Of a stretch of 55,577 nt of DNA, positions 42,399 through 51,191 are shown one piece after another. Position numbers and translations under genes: made by a program. The DNA is from Deltaproteobacteria bacterium (GTDB lineage Bacteria; Myxococcota_A; UBA9042), in NCBI GenBank assembly GCA_020632665.1, contig JACKFC010000031.1, positions 1 to 55,577 of the forward strand. Reading direction: 5' to 3'. Positions within the stretch are counted from its first letter, which is position 1. Each line of letters opens with the position of its first letter. The notes below the pieces were generated by a model. That model saw only the letters and a list, made by a program, of their open reading frames with translations. It did no database searches and was not told where the DNA came from.

Positions 42399-43015
42399 GC
42401 CGCCCCCGCGGCCGGCAACCGACCGCCGCTGCGCCCGGCGCGGATCAGCACGAACAAGCCCACCGCGGCGTTGATCGCCGCCGCGACCCAGACCGTTCGC
42501 TGTTGCCCCAACCCGGCGAGCAGTACGACCGAGGTCGCGAACGAGGCCAGCGCCGAGCCGAGCGTGTTGACGAAGTAGAGCAGGCCGACGCTGCGGCCGA
42601 CGTTGCCGGAAGTGCCCACGGTGTGCGCGACCAGCAGCGGCAACGTCGCGCCCATCAGCGTCGTCGGCAGGACCAACAAGGCGAAGGTCAGGGCGAAGAC
42701 GGCCGGCATCGGCGCCCCCGCGGTCAGCTCGCCGACGCTGCGGAACAGGCCGAGCGAGGCGGCGCCGAAGACGCCGATCGCCAGCTCGATGCCGCCGAAC
42801 CAGCGCAGCAGCGCCCGTCCCGGCCGGGCCGAGAGCTTGCCGCCGGCGAAGCTGCCGATGCCCAAGCCCAGCATGAAGGCCGAGACGACGATGGTCACCG
42901 ACTCGATGTTCACGCCGTAGATCGCAAAAAGGCTGCGCTGCCACACCACCTGATAGATCAGGGCCGCGAAGCCGGAAGCGAGGAAGACCAGTGCGAGGAT
43001 GGGCGCCCGTATCAT
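42395..43015 (-). CDS. Six-helix membrane protein, N-terminal half of a fused MFS/spermidine synthase
   Basis: This 206-aa protein (MIRAPILALVFLASGFAALI) has about six transmembrane segments. Motifs of the membrane half of fused MFS-spermidine synthase proteins are present: ALIYQVVWQRSLFAIYG, SAFMLGLGIGSFAGGKLS, LPTTLMGATLPLLV. In many bacteria this half and the synthase half are one polypeptide; here its stop overlaps the next start (ATGA). It may sense or move polyamines or lipid substrates, but the family has no firm function. It is the first gene of the operon ending at 38694. Confidence 0.75.
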   Translation of the reverse strand: MIRAPILALVFLASGFAALIYQVVWQRSLFAIYGVNIESVTIVVSAFMLGLGIGSFAGGKLSARPGRALLRWFGGIELAIGVFGAASLGLFRSVGELTAGAPMPAVFALTFALLVLPTTLMGATLPLLVAHTVGTSGNVGRSVGLLYFVNTLGSALASFATSVVLLAGLGQQRTVWVAAAINAAVGLFVLIRAGRSGGRLPAAGAA

Positions 43016-43072
43016 CGCGGGCGTTGTCGCACGGTGAGGCGCGCGCCGCTAGTTCCGGCGCTGCGGTCGTCG

Positions 43073-46000
43073 TTACTCCGCGACCTTGCAGCAGCGGAAG
43101 CCACGGTTCGCATGCTCGGTCGAGGCCGGCGCCGAGTTGCGGGTCGAGGTGCGGATCGACTGCCAGCCGTCCCAGAAGCTGCCGCCGCGGCTGAGCCGAT
43201 TCGCCCCATCGCCTGCGATAAACGTCGGGTCTTCCTGATAGCCCGAGGGATAGACGTGGTCGTCGTCGAGCACCCACTCCATCACGTTGCCCGCCATATC
43301 GTGCGCGCCGAACGCGCTCACCCCCTTGGGATGCTTGCCCACCGCGTGCGGCTTGCCGTTGCAGCTATTGTCGTTGGCGCGGTCGCAGCTGCCAGGCAGC
43401 TCGTTGCCCCAAGGGAACTTCCGGCCGTCGTTCCAGCGCGCCGCGTACTCCCACTGCGCCTCGCTGCAGAGCGTCCGCTGTAGCCAACCGCAATACTTCT
43501 TCGCTTGGAATTTGTTGACGAAGTTGATCGGGTGGTTCTCTTTGCCCGGATCGTTGTAGGTCGCCAAGGAGTCGCCCTTGACCTTCGACGGCTTGGAGCA
43601 GACGCCGGCGTCGACGCAGCTCTTGTAGGCGCTGGCGGTGACTTCGAATTGGTCGATGAAATAGGCCTTGTTCAGCTTGACCGGGTGGGCCGGGTGCTCG
43701 TTCGCGGCGCAGTTGTCGTCGACCTTGGTGTTGCAGCCCATGTTGAAATAGATCGGCCACGGCACCATCACCATCCCCGCAGGCTTGTTCGGCCAGGAGC
43801 ACTTGCCGCCGTTGCAGGTCATGCCGACCGAGCCGCAGTAGTGGTATTTGTTGGCCGCGATGTTCTCGTGCTTGCAGCCAACACCGGGGTCGCAGGTGTC
43901 GGTCGTGCAGATTTCGTTGTCGTTGCACTTGCCGACGTTGACGGTGTGCTTGCAGCCGCTCTTGGCGTCGCACGAATCGTCGGTGCAATTCACGTCGTCG
44001 CTGCAATTCTTCGCCGTCCCAGCCTTGCACGTGCCGCCGGCGCAGACGTCGCCGAGCGTGCAGACGCTGCCGTCGCTGCAGGCCGCCGTATTCGGGCTGT
44101 GCTGGCAGCCGGCCTTGGCGTCGCAGCTATCGTCGGTGCAGGCGTTGCCGTCGTCGCAGGCGGCGTCGCTGGCCACGTTGCTGCAGCCGGTCTTGGCGTC
44201 GCAGCTGTCGACGGTGCAGGCCTTGCCGTCGTCACAGGAGACCGCCGCGCCGGCCTGGCAGCTGCCACCGCCACAGGCATCACCCTTCGTGCAGGCGTCG
44301 CCGTCGTCGCAGCTCACCGAAGCGTCCGCCGCGGTGTGGGTGCAGCCGACGGCCAGATCGCAGCCGTCGAGCGTGCAGCCGTTGCCGTCGTCGCAGTCGA
44401 CCGCCTTGCTGGTGCAGGTTCCGCCCTTGCACAGCTCATCCTCGGTGCAGGCGTCGGCGTCGGGGCAGGTCGCCGCGTTCGGCAGGCTGACGCAGCCGGC
44501 CTTGGCATCACAGGCGTCGTCGGTGCAGGTGTTGCCGTCATCGCAGATCACCTGCTTGGTCGCGGCGCAGACGCCCGCGACGCAGCCCGCCGCGGCCGCG
44601 CAGACCCCGCCGTCGTCGCATGGCGTCCCGTCGCCGAGCGGCTGCAGGCTGCAAGCGCCCGTGGCAGCGTCGCAGAGCTGCTTGCGGCACGACGTCTCGC
44701 CTATCGACGGGCAGCTGACGACCGTCACCGGGTTCACCTCGCAGGCGCCCTTCTGTTGGTTGCAGAAGAGCGTGCCGTTGCAGAGGTCGCCGTCTTCCTC
44801 GCTGGCACAGTCGGCGTCGCTGGCGCAGGCGCAGACGACCTTGCCGCTACACGCGCCGCCGCTGCAGACGTCGCCGACCGTGCAGGCCTTGCCGTCGTCA
44901 CAGGCCTTGCCTTCCTGCACCGGCAGCAGGGCGCACGCGCCCGTGCCCTTGTCGCAGGTATTCTTCGCGCAGGCCGTATTGCCGGCCTCCGGGCAGCTGA
45001 CCACGGTGGCGCCGTTCAGCTCGCAATGTCCCGCCGCGAGGTCGCAGAAGAGCGTGCCGTTGCATGCGTCGCCGTCCTCGTAGGCGCCGCAGTCGCCGTC
45101 GGCGGTGCAGGTGCAGACGTTGGCCAGGTCAGCGACTTCGCAGGCGCCGGCCTTGCAGGCCTCGCCAACGGTGCAGAGGTCGCCGTCGTCGCAGGCCGTG
45201 CCGTCTGCCGCCGGCTGCTGGGCGCATGCCCCGCTGCTCGGCACACATGCCGCTTGGCTGCACGCGGTGTCGCCGGCGGTCGGGCACTTCACCACCGTCG
45301 CCGGGTTGAGCGCGCATTGGCCCTTGCTCAGGTCGCAGAACATCGTGCCGTTGCAGAGGTCACCGTCGTCGGCCCCGACGCAATCGGCGTCCGCGCCGCA
45401 GGTGCAGGTCCAGGTCCCGGCGCTGCAGGCGCCGGCCGTGCAGTGGTCGCCGGTGGTGCAGGTCTCGCCGTCGTCGCAGGGGGTTTTGTCGGCCACCGCC
45501 TGCTTGCTGCAGCTGCCGTCGGCCGGGTCGCAGCTCGTCTTGTTGCAGTCGGTGTCGCCGGCGGTGCTGCATTGCGGCACGGTCGCGGGGTTGGGGGCGC
45601 AGGTCCAGGGCAGCGCGCTCTTGTCGCAGAAGAGCGTGCCGGTGCAGGGGTTGCCGTCTTCGGCCGCGGCGCAGTCGGCCGTTTGGGTGCAAGCGCAGGT
45701 CAGCGTGACGACGCATTCGCCGCTCGCCGAGCAGGTCGCCTCCTCGCAAGGGTTGCCCGCGCCGCAGTCGGCGCCGGCCGGCTTGCCTTCGCAGCTCACG
45801 TCGACGCAGCTCGCCGCCTCGCCTTGGAGGGCGACGCAGGGTGAGAGGCCCGCGGCGGTGCAGGTCCGGCGGCCGGCGCAGCGTTGGATCGTGGCGGTGC
45901 CGGCTTTCGCCACGTCGAGCTTGCAGTCGGTGCCTTGTGCCGTGGCGACCGCTTCGGCGCCGCACGGGCAGGTGCCCGGTCCGCTGTCGCCGCCGGCGGC

Positions 46001-46648
46001 TTTGCGGACGCATTGCTTGCTCGTGCCACCTTCGACCCGCTCGGCCTGCATGCAGGCGTAGTCGGCTGGGCAGTCGGTGTCGGCGCTGCACGACGCGCCG
46101 CAGAACGCGCCTTGCTCGGCGCCGTAGCGGACGCACGCGGGGTCTTTGATGCCGGCCGCGGCGCATTGGCTCGACGCGTCACAGGGGCGGCAGAGCAGGC
46201 CCCAGCTCGGGACGCAGAAGGTCGCCGCGTCGGCCCCGCCGCCGAGCAAGGCGCAGGTCCAGCCGGCCTCGCAGCTCAGCGCACACGGCTTGGCGCAGAC
46301 CGAGCCGTCGACCGTGCCGATGCATGCGCCGCTGTCGCAATCGCCCGGCTCGTCGCACGGGCAGCCCGCGCCGCCTGGGCAATCCAAGGTCGCGTCGGGA
46401 GCTGTCGCGGCGTCCTTGGGCCCACCGTCCGCCGCGTCTGCGGTCACGTCCGAAGCCGTCGCATCGGGGGTGGCGTCGCTCGTCCCGTCGTCGGCGTCGT
46501 GGCCGCCGCTCTGATCGGCGCCGGCGTCGACGACGCCCACCACGTCGCTCGACGCCGCAGCAGAATTCGGCTCACTGCACCCGATCGAGAGCGCAATTGC
46601 TGCCACCACGGCGATCTGCCGGAGTGCTTGGAAGGTGCGCAAGTCCAT
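43073..46648 (-). CDS. Giant Cys-rich repeat lipoprotein with C-terminal SUMF1 domain, paralogue of 24407-27997
   Basis: This 1191-aa protein starts at ATG 46648, giving signal MDLRTFQALRQIAVVAAIAL and lipid Cys24 (LSIGC). An Asp/Ala/Ser/Thr linker leads to LDCPGGAGCPC. Then come a cysteine-rich head, four ~80-residue repeats with a C(N/T)GT(L/M)FCD core, and a long run of short CDDGNACT.D.C repeats. The C-terminal ~240 residues are a SUMF1 domain (FIDQFEVTASAYKSC, TLCSEAQWEYAARWNDGRKF, FGAHDMAGNVMEWVL, SRGGSFWDGW, RGFRCCKVAE). This SUMF1 domain is closer to the canonical form than that of the paralogue. Presumably surface-exposed; enzyme activity is uncertain. Confidence 0.87.
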   Translation of the reverse strand: MDLRTFQALRQIAVVAAIALSIGCSEPNSAAASSDVVGVVDAGADQSGGHDADDGTSDATPDATASDVTADAADGGPKDAATAPDATLDCPGGAGCPCDEPGDCDSGACIGTVDGSVCAKPCALSCEAGWTCALLGGGADAATFCVPSWGLLCRPCDASSQCAAAGIKDPACVRYGAEQGAFCGASCSADTDCPADYACMQAERVEGGTSKQCVRKAAGGDSGPGTCPCGAEAVATAQGTDCKLDVAKAGTATIQRCAGRRTCTAAGLSPCVALQGEAASCVDVSCEGKPAGADCGAGNPCEEATCSASGECVVTLTCACTQTADCAAAEDGNPCTGTLFCDKSALPWTCAPNPATVPQCSTAGDTDCNKTSCDPADGSCSKQAVADKTPCDDGETCTTGDHCTAGACSAGTWTCTCGADADCVGADDGDLCNGTMFCDLSKGQCALNPATVVKCPTAGDTACSQAACVPSSGACAQQPAADGTACDDGDLCTVGEACKAGACEVADLANVCTCTADGDCGAYEDGDACNGTLFCDLAAGHCELNGATVVSCPEAGNTACAKNTCDKGTGACALLPVQEGKACDDGKACTVGDVCSGGACSGKVVCACASDADCASEEDGDLCNGTLFCNQQKGACEVNPVTVVSCPSIGETSCRKQLCDAATGACSLQPLGDGTPCDDGGVCAAAAGCVAGVCAATKQVICDDGNTCTDDACDAKAGCVSLPNAATCPDADACTEDELCKGGTCTSKAVDCDDGNGCTLDGCDLAVGCTHTAADASVSCDDGDACTKGDACGGGSCQAGAAVSCDDGKACTVDSCDAKTGCSNVASDAACDDGNACTDDSCDAKAGCQHSPNTAACSDGSVCTLGDVCAGGTCKAGTAKNCSDDVNCTDDSCDAKSGCKHTVNVGKCNDNEICTTDTCDPGVGCKHENIAANKYHYCGSVGMTCNGGKCSWPNKPAGMVMVPWPIYFNMGCNTKVDDNCAANEHPAHPVKLNKAYFIDQFEVTASAYKSCVDAGVCSKPSKVKGDSLATYNDPGKENHPINFVNKFQAKKYCGWLQRTLCSEAQWEYAARWNDGRKFPWGNELPGSCDRANDNSCNGKPHAVGKHPKGVSAFGAHDMAGNVMEWVLDDDHVYPSGYQEDPTFIAGDGANRLSRGGSFWDGWQSIRTSTRNSAPASTEHANRGFRCCKVAE

Positions 46649-46729
46649 GAAACCTCGGCCTGTCGTCAGGACCAAGGCTACCTGCCGCTGGGGGGACATT
46701 GTCAACCCGAATCATGGCACAGCGGCGCG

Positions 46730-47614
46730 CTACTCGATCCGGCACGCCGCCTCGACCTCCACCTGCTGCGGGCCGAAGCTCTTGCGCTGCAACACCTGCC
46801 GCGCGCAGGCCGAAAGCGCGGCGTTCGCGTGGCCATCAACGCTCGCCTCGGCGCTGGCGACGACGCCCGCCGTATCGACCCGCACGCGCAGCGTGAAGGG
46901 CGCGTCGCCCGCAACGGCCTGGGCGCAGGCGCGGAGCCGGCCGAGGCTGGCGCGGCAGGTGCTGCGCAAGGTCGCCGCGGAGATCGACGTCGTCTCGACC
47001 CGCATCGCCACAGGCGTCTCGGTCCGCCCGCCGACCTGCGGCAAGGCGGCCGCCATCTGCTCGCGCGCTTGCCGCTCGACCGCGCGACGCTGCGCGGCGT
47101 CCAGGTGCACGACCGGCCCGGCGGTGGCGGTGATCGCGGCACGTCGGCGCTCGCGGCTCGCGTCTGCCTTCCTGTGCACGACCGTCTTCAGCACGTTGGC
47201 CAAGACCGAGACCGTGTGCTGCGTGGGTCGGGCGACCGGCTCTGCCGCTGGCGACGCGTCGCCGGCGTCGTTCTCGCCGTCGAGCGCGACCGCGACCGCC
47301 GACTGATAGTCGAGCGAGAAGACCGCCAAAATCGCCCGGCTGTCGCGGATCAGCGCCGTCCGCTGCTGCCCCTGCCAGAAGAGCAACGCGCCGAACGCCG
47401 CGACGCCCGTGACGAGCAGGCCGAGCACCACCGCGATGGCGACGCGCTGCCGCCGGTCGCGCCGGTCCAGACGCACCATCACCGAGAATTCCTGCAGCAG
47501 GTCACGATATTCTGCTTCGGTCGGCCTGTGGCTCGCGTGATCGGGCAGCGGCGGCGGGGTGGCGTCCGCGGTGGCGGTGAAGAAGGACTCGCGCGGGTCG
47601 GGGGGCTGAGACAT
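46730..47614 (-). CDS. AgmX/PglI C-terminal-like protein with one membrane helix
   Basis: This 294-aa protein (MSQPPDPRESFFTATADATP) has an N-terminal cytoplasmic region, one transmembrane helix (VAIAVVLGLLVTGVAAFGALLF) and a periplasmic part. The final ~90 residues (CRASLGRLRACAQAVAGD, FTLRVRVDTAGVVASAEASV, CARQVLQRKSFGPQQVEVEA) match the AgmX/PglI C-terminal pattern known from myxobacterial gliding-motility and glycosylation proteins and TonB-like proteins. It is followed on the same strand by the giant lipoprotein at 46648. Role unknown; possibly envelope energy transduction. Confidence 0.65.
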   Translation of the reverse strand: MSQPPDPRESFFTATADATPPPLPDHASHRPTEAEYRDLLQEFSVMVRLDRRDRRQRVAIAVVLGLLVTGVAAFGALLFWQGQQRTALIRDSRAILAVFSLDYQSAVAVALDGENDAGDASPAAEPVARPTQHTVSVLANVLKTVVHRKADASRERRRAAITATAGPVVHLDAAQRRAVERQAREQMAAALPQVGGRTETPVAMRVETTSISAATLRSTCRASLGRLRACAQAVAGDAPFTLRVRVDTAGVVASAEASVDGHANAALSACARQVLQRKSFGPQQVEVEAACRIE

Positions 47615-47752
47615 GGTGGCGCTCCATTGCTGGTCGCGGCCACGGCGTGGCGACCGCGGGTGGGATGTGCACCGATGATGTCACGACAACCCGGTGCGAC
47701 GCATGCATATTCTGACGCACGAGAGACCGATTCGGTCTCCACCGACCAGCGA

Positions 47753-50700
47753 TCAGCTGCCGGTGCCCCCTTCACCCGGGCGCAGCGGCTCCACTGCGAC
47801 CACGCGCGCCGGCGGCGCAGGTGCCAGGTAGCCGAGCAAGAGCAGGAACGAGCCGACCCCGATGAACGAGACGATGCGCGCCAACGTGCCGGTCCCGTCG
47901 AGGTCGACGACGAAGAGCTTCAGCACCACCAACGCGAGCAGCGCGGCGCCCGCCATCCATTGCGTCCGCCCGCCACGTCGGGCCGAGCGCCACATCAGGC
48001 CGAGCGCCATCGCCGACCAATAGACCGTCAGGGCCGTCTGCACGACGCGGTCGTCGAGGAGCGCCACCGCGCGCCACTCGACGCCGACCACGACCGCCAG
48101 CGTCCGCAGCAGCACGCCGTGCAACACCACGAAGGCGAGCGCGATCAGCCCCGCCCGGACCCGTCCGGCGAGCACGGGATCGCGCGAACCGTAGCGCCAC
48201 CAACCCGCCAACAAGGCCGCGAATCCGGCCACCGTGCCGAGGTCGAGCGGGTTGGCCAGCATCATCCAGGCGTCGGGTTCGGTCCCGCTCGGGCCGTGGA
48301 CCGTGACGGTCAGCAACCACAGCACCATCGCCACCACCGCCGGCGGCATCAGCGCCTCGCGGTAGGCCTGGCGCTGCGCCGGCTGCGGCCACCAGCCCCG
48401 GCCCTCGAGCCACGGCGCGAGCACCAACACCAACGCCGAGCCGACCCCCCACGCCGCCAGCCGCCACGCCGAGCCCCAGCCCTGCGCCGCCGCATCGTAG
48501 GCGAGCTCCATGCTGAGCTGCAGCGCCAGGGTCCAGGTCGTCGCCAACGCCGCGAGCGGCATCCGCAGCAACGCGCCGGACGGCCGAATCTGCCGCAGGC
48601 CGAGCGCGACCGCTGCCCACAGCAGCGGCCAGACCCAGAGCCCACCGGCCGCGCTCGGAGCGTCGCGCTGCGACAAGAGCGCGACGGTGCCGACGACGCC
48701 GGCGAAGACGCCGAGATACGACGTCTTTGCCAACGCCGGCAGGCGCAGCAGCCGCGCCGCGCCGACGTAGAGCAGCACCGTCCCCGCGAGCCAGCCGAGC
48801 GCCGCGTGCAGGCCCGAGAGGCTGGGCGTCGCCTCGGCCAGCCAGCGTCCGCCGTGCAGCAACCAGGTCCCGAGCGCCAGCAGCAGCAGCGGTTGCGGCG
48901 AAAGCGCCGGGGGCTGCCGCTCGTGCCGACGCCAGAGCCAGAGCAACCCGGCGAGCAGGTGGCCCACCACAGCCAAGGCCAGGCCGACCGCGTGGTCGCC
49001 GTCGCGCAGCGTCGCCCACTGCTCGCTGGCCCACAGCCCGACGACCAGCCACCACGCCACCTTCGCTTCGAATCCGAGCAGCGGGTTCTGCCCTGCACCC
49101 GCCGATCGACGCGTCACCGTGACCACGGCCAAGATCAGCGCCGCTGGCCAGACCAGCGCACCGAGCCCGTCGAGCGCGTGCCCGTGCGTGAGAAGTTGCA
49201 GCGTGAGCAGCACCGCCACCAGCCCGGTGTGGACCGAGCCCATCGCCCGCACGCCGCGCCAGCCGCTGCGCGTGCCGACGAATTCCAGCAGCAGCGTCGT
49301 CGCCCCGAGGGCCGCGACGTAGGTCGGAACCTGTGCCGGTTCCGCGCAGCCGTCGCTGATCATCATGCCCAGCGCCGCGAGCCACCACGGCAGGGCCCAG
49401 AGCAGCAGCCAGCTGTGCAGCTCACGCGCCATCGGGGCGAGACTCTCGCGCCCGCGGAAGGCGACCGCGGCGCATGCGACGGCGGCCAAGGCGAGGCCGA
49501 CCATGCCGAGCGCCGCGTCGTTCCAGACCGCATGGTCCCGCGGCAGTTCAGGCATCTCGGTGAGGAACATACTCGCCGCGACGACCAGCAAGCCGAGCGA
49601 GAATGCCATGGCCCGCGGCCGTCGGTCGCGCACCGCGAACCAGAACAAGCCTGCGGCTTCCACCGACCACAGCGCGAAGGTCGGGTAGCGGTCGAGCAGG
49701 AAGGCCACCGCCAGGGTGCCGAGCACCGTCGCGATCGCCCTCCAGGCGAGGCGAAGCCCCTGCAGGTCGGCGGCGAAGCGGCTGCGCGACGCGCCCCACG
49801 CCAGCGCGGCATAGGCGACGGCCAGGCCCGCGGTGAACCAGCCGAGGCCGTGTTCGAGGTCCGCCAACAGCGTCGCCTGCAGCCCGAGCAGCGCCGCCGG
49901 CGTGCCGAAGACCAGGGTGGCGTCGACCCGGCCGCGCCGTGGTTGCGCCTTGCCCAAGGCGAACGCGATGGGGATCGCGAGGTAGAGCAGGGTGTTGAGC
50001 AGCAGCGCCGTCTCGACGGTGCCGAGCGCCAGGGCGTCGGGCTGGCGCCACACCGCGACGCCGCCGACGACGAAGGTCGCGACGAAACCGAGGAGGTTCA
50101 GCGCCCGCCAGGACGTCTTCCAGCTCACCCCGAAGATGAAGGCGTTGAGCAGCGTGTAGTAGGCCAGGACCAAGGCCGACGGCGCCTCACCGTCGCTGGC
50201 GAGCGGGACGGCGAGGAAGGCGCCGCACAGGCCCAAGACCGCGAGCGCCGGGCCACGCTGCCAGGCCGCGGCGACGGTGGTGCCGAGGCCGAGCAGGGAG
50301 AAGAGCGCCATCGCCGAGAGCGGGCCGAGCATCGCGAAGCTGTGGTGGGCGAAGTAGACGTCGAGGTAGAGCAGTCCGGCGGCGACGCCCTGCAAGACCA
50401 GCGCGTAGGTTGGCTGGCGCTGGCGCAGGCGGACGCCGATCGCCGCGACGCCGGCCGCCGCCACAGCGACCGCGGCGACCCGCACCGACGGCGGCAGAAA
50501 GCCATGGTCGTAGGCGTATTTGAGCAGGAAGCCGACGCCGAGGAAGAGCAGGACCGCGCCGATCTTGGCGAGCAGGTGCTCGCGCAGTGAGGCTTCCCAC
50601 CACGGACCGCCCGGTCGTGGTCGTGCCGGCTGCGGCGGGGCGGAGATGGGCGCCGCGGCGATGGGCGCCGCGGAGATGGGCGCTTCGACCCGCGCGGCTG

Positions 50701-51061
50701 CCGGCAGCGGCCGCGCGACTTCGAGCAGCTCGGCGGGGATCTCTGCCCAGCCCGGCGGCGGCGGCGGGATCACCTTGCGCGGCGGGGCCACGAATTCGGG
50801 CTCCACGGCGGGCAAGGCGGCCTCGACCGGCGCCGCGACCATCGCCTGGACCGTCGGCTCGGCCGAGGGTTCCGGCGCTGCACCTGCCTCGAGCGCCGCG
50901 ACCCGGGCCCGCAGCGCGGCGACCTCCTCGCGCAGCGCCTCGAGGCCCTCGTGGCGCACGACCAGGGCCTGACGCGGTCGTGACGATTGGCGGATCAGCA
51001 CCAGCACGCTCAGCAAGAGCGAGCCGACCAACAAGGCTACGGTTCCTTCCAAGCCGAACAT
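47753..51061 (-). CDS. DUF2339 multi-pass membrane protein
   Basis: This 1102-aa protein starts at ATG 51061 with GGGAGGTG upstream. One N-terminal helix (FGLEGTVALLVGSLLLSVLV) is followed by a short coiled-coil (EALREEVAALRARVAALEAG) and a Pro/Ala-rich linker. About 25 or more transmembrane segments start near WWEASLREHLLAKIGAVLLF and KYAYDHGFLPP, which are hallmark DUF2339 sequences. The family is widespread in Gram-negative bacteria and unassigned; envelope or glycan roles have been suggested by context only. It is divergent from the glycosyltransferase gene at 51192. Confidence 0.85.
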   Translation of the reverse strand: MFGLEGTVALLVGSLLLSVLVLIRQSSRPRQALVVRHEGLEALREEVAALRARVAALEAGAAPEPSAEPTVQAMVAAPVEAALPAVEPEFVAPPRKVIPPPPPGWAEIPAELLEVARPLPAAARVEAPISAAPIAAAPISAPPQPARPRPGGPWWEASLREHLLAKIGAVLLFLGVGFLLKYAYDHGFLPPSVRVAAVAVAAAGVAAIGVRLRQRQPTYALVLQGVAAGLLYLDVYFAHHSFAMLGPLSAMALFSLLGLGTTVAAAWQRGPALAVLGLCGAFLAVPLASDGEAPSALVLAYYTLLNAFIFGVSWKTSWRALNLLGFVATFVVGGVAVWRQPDALALGTVETALLLNTLLYLAIPIAFALGKAQPRRGRVDATLVFGTPAALLGLQATLLADLEHGLGWFTAGLAVAYAALAWGASRSRFAADLQGLRLAWRAIATVLGTLAVAFLLDRYPTFALWSVEAAGLFWFAVRDRRPRAMAFSLGLLVVAASMFLTEMPELPRDHAVWNDAALGMVGLALAAVACAAVAFRGRESLAPMARELHSWLLLWALPWWLAALGMMISDGCAEPAQVPTYVAALGATTLLLEFVGTRSGWRGVRAMGSVHTGLVAVLLTLQLLTHGHALDGLGALVWPAALILAVVTVTRRSAGAGQNPLLGFEAKVAWWLVVGLWASEQWATLRDGDHAVGLALAVVGHLLAGLLWLWRRHERQPPALSPQPLLLLALGTWLLHGGRWLAEATPSLSGLHAALGWLAGTVLLYVGAARLLRLPALAKTSYLGVFAGVVGTVALLSQRDAPSAAGGLWVWPLLWAAVALGLRQIRPSGALLRMPLAALATTWTLALQLSMELAYDAAAQGWGSAWRLAAWGVGSALVLVLAPWLEGRGWWPQPAQRQAYREALMPPAVVAMVLWLLTVTVHGPSGTEPDAWMMLANPLDLGTVAGFAALLAGWWRYGSRDPVLAGRVRAGLIALAFVVLHGVLLRTLAVVVGVEWRAVALLDDRVVQTALTVYWSAMALGLMWRSARRGGRTQWMAGAALLALVVLKLFVVDLDGTGTLARIVSFIGVGSFLLLLGYLAPAPPARVVAVEPLRPGEGGTGS

Positions 51062-51191
51062 CGACACCTCCCCTGCCCCCAGGGGTCGGAGGAGGGAACG
51101 CGGCGCGCCACGTCGCGATTCGGATTCCCCCGCTCGCGTGGTCGCCGCGCCCGGTTGCCCGGCCGCAGGCCGCCGCGTAGGCTCCGCCGCG

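Noticed and set aside
45884..50590. A 1568-codon plus-strand open frame, and similar long Arg/Ala/Pro- or Val/Ala/Gly-rich frames opposite real genes (e.g. 9352-12225 minus, 24254-26938 minus, 43505-45844 plus).
   Set aside because: They are antisense or off-frame to genes with clear domains. Their composition is the low-complexity type produced by high-GC codon bias, and they show no domain or sensible start.
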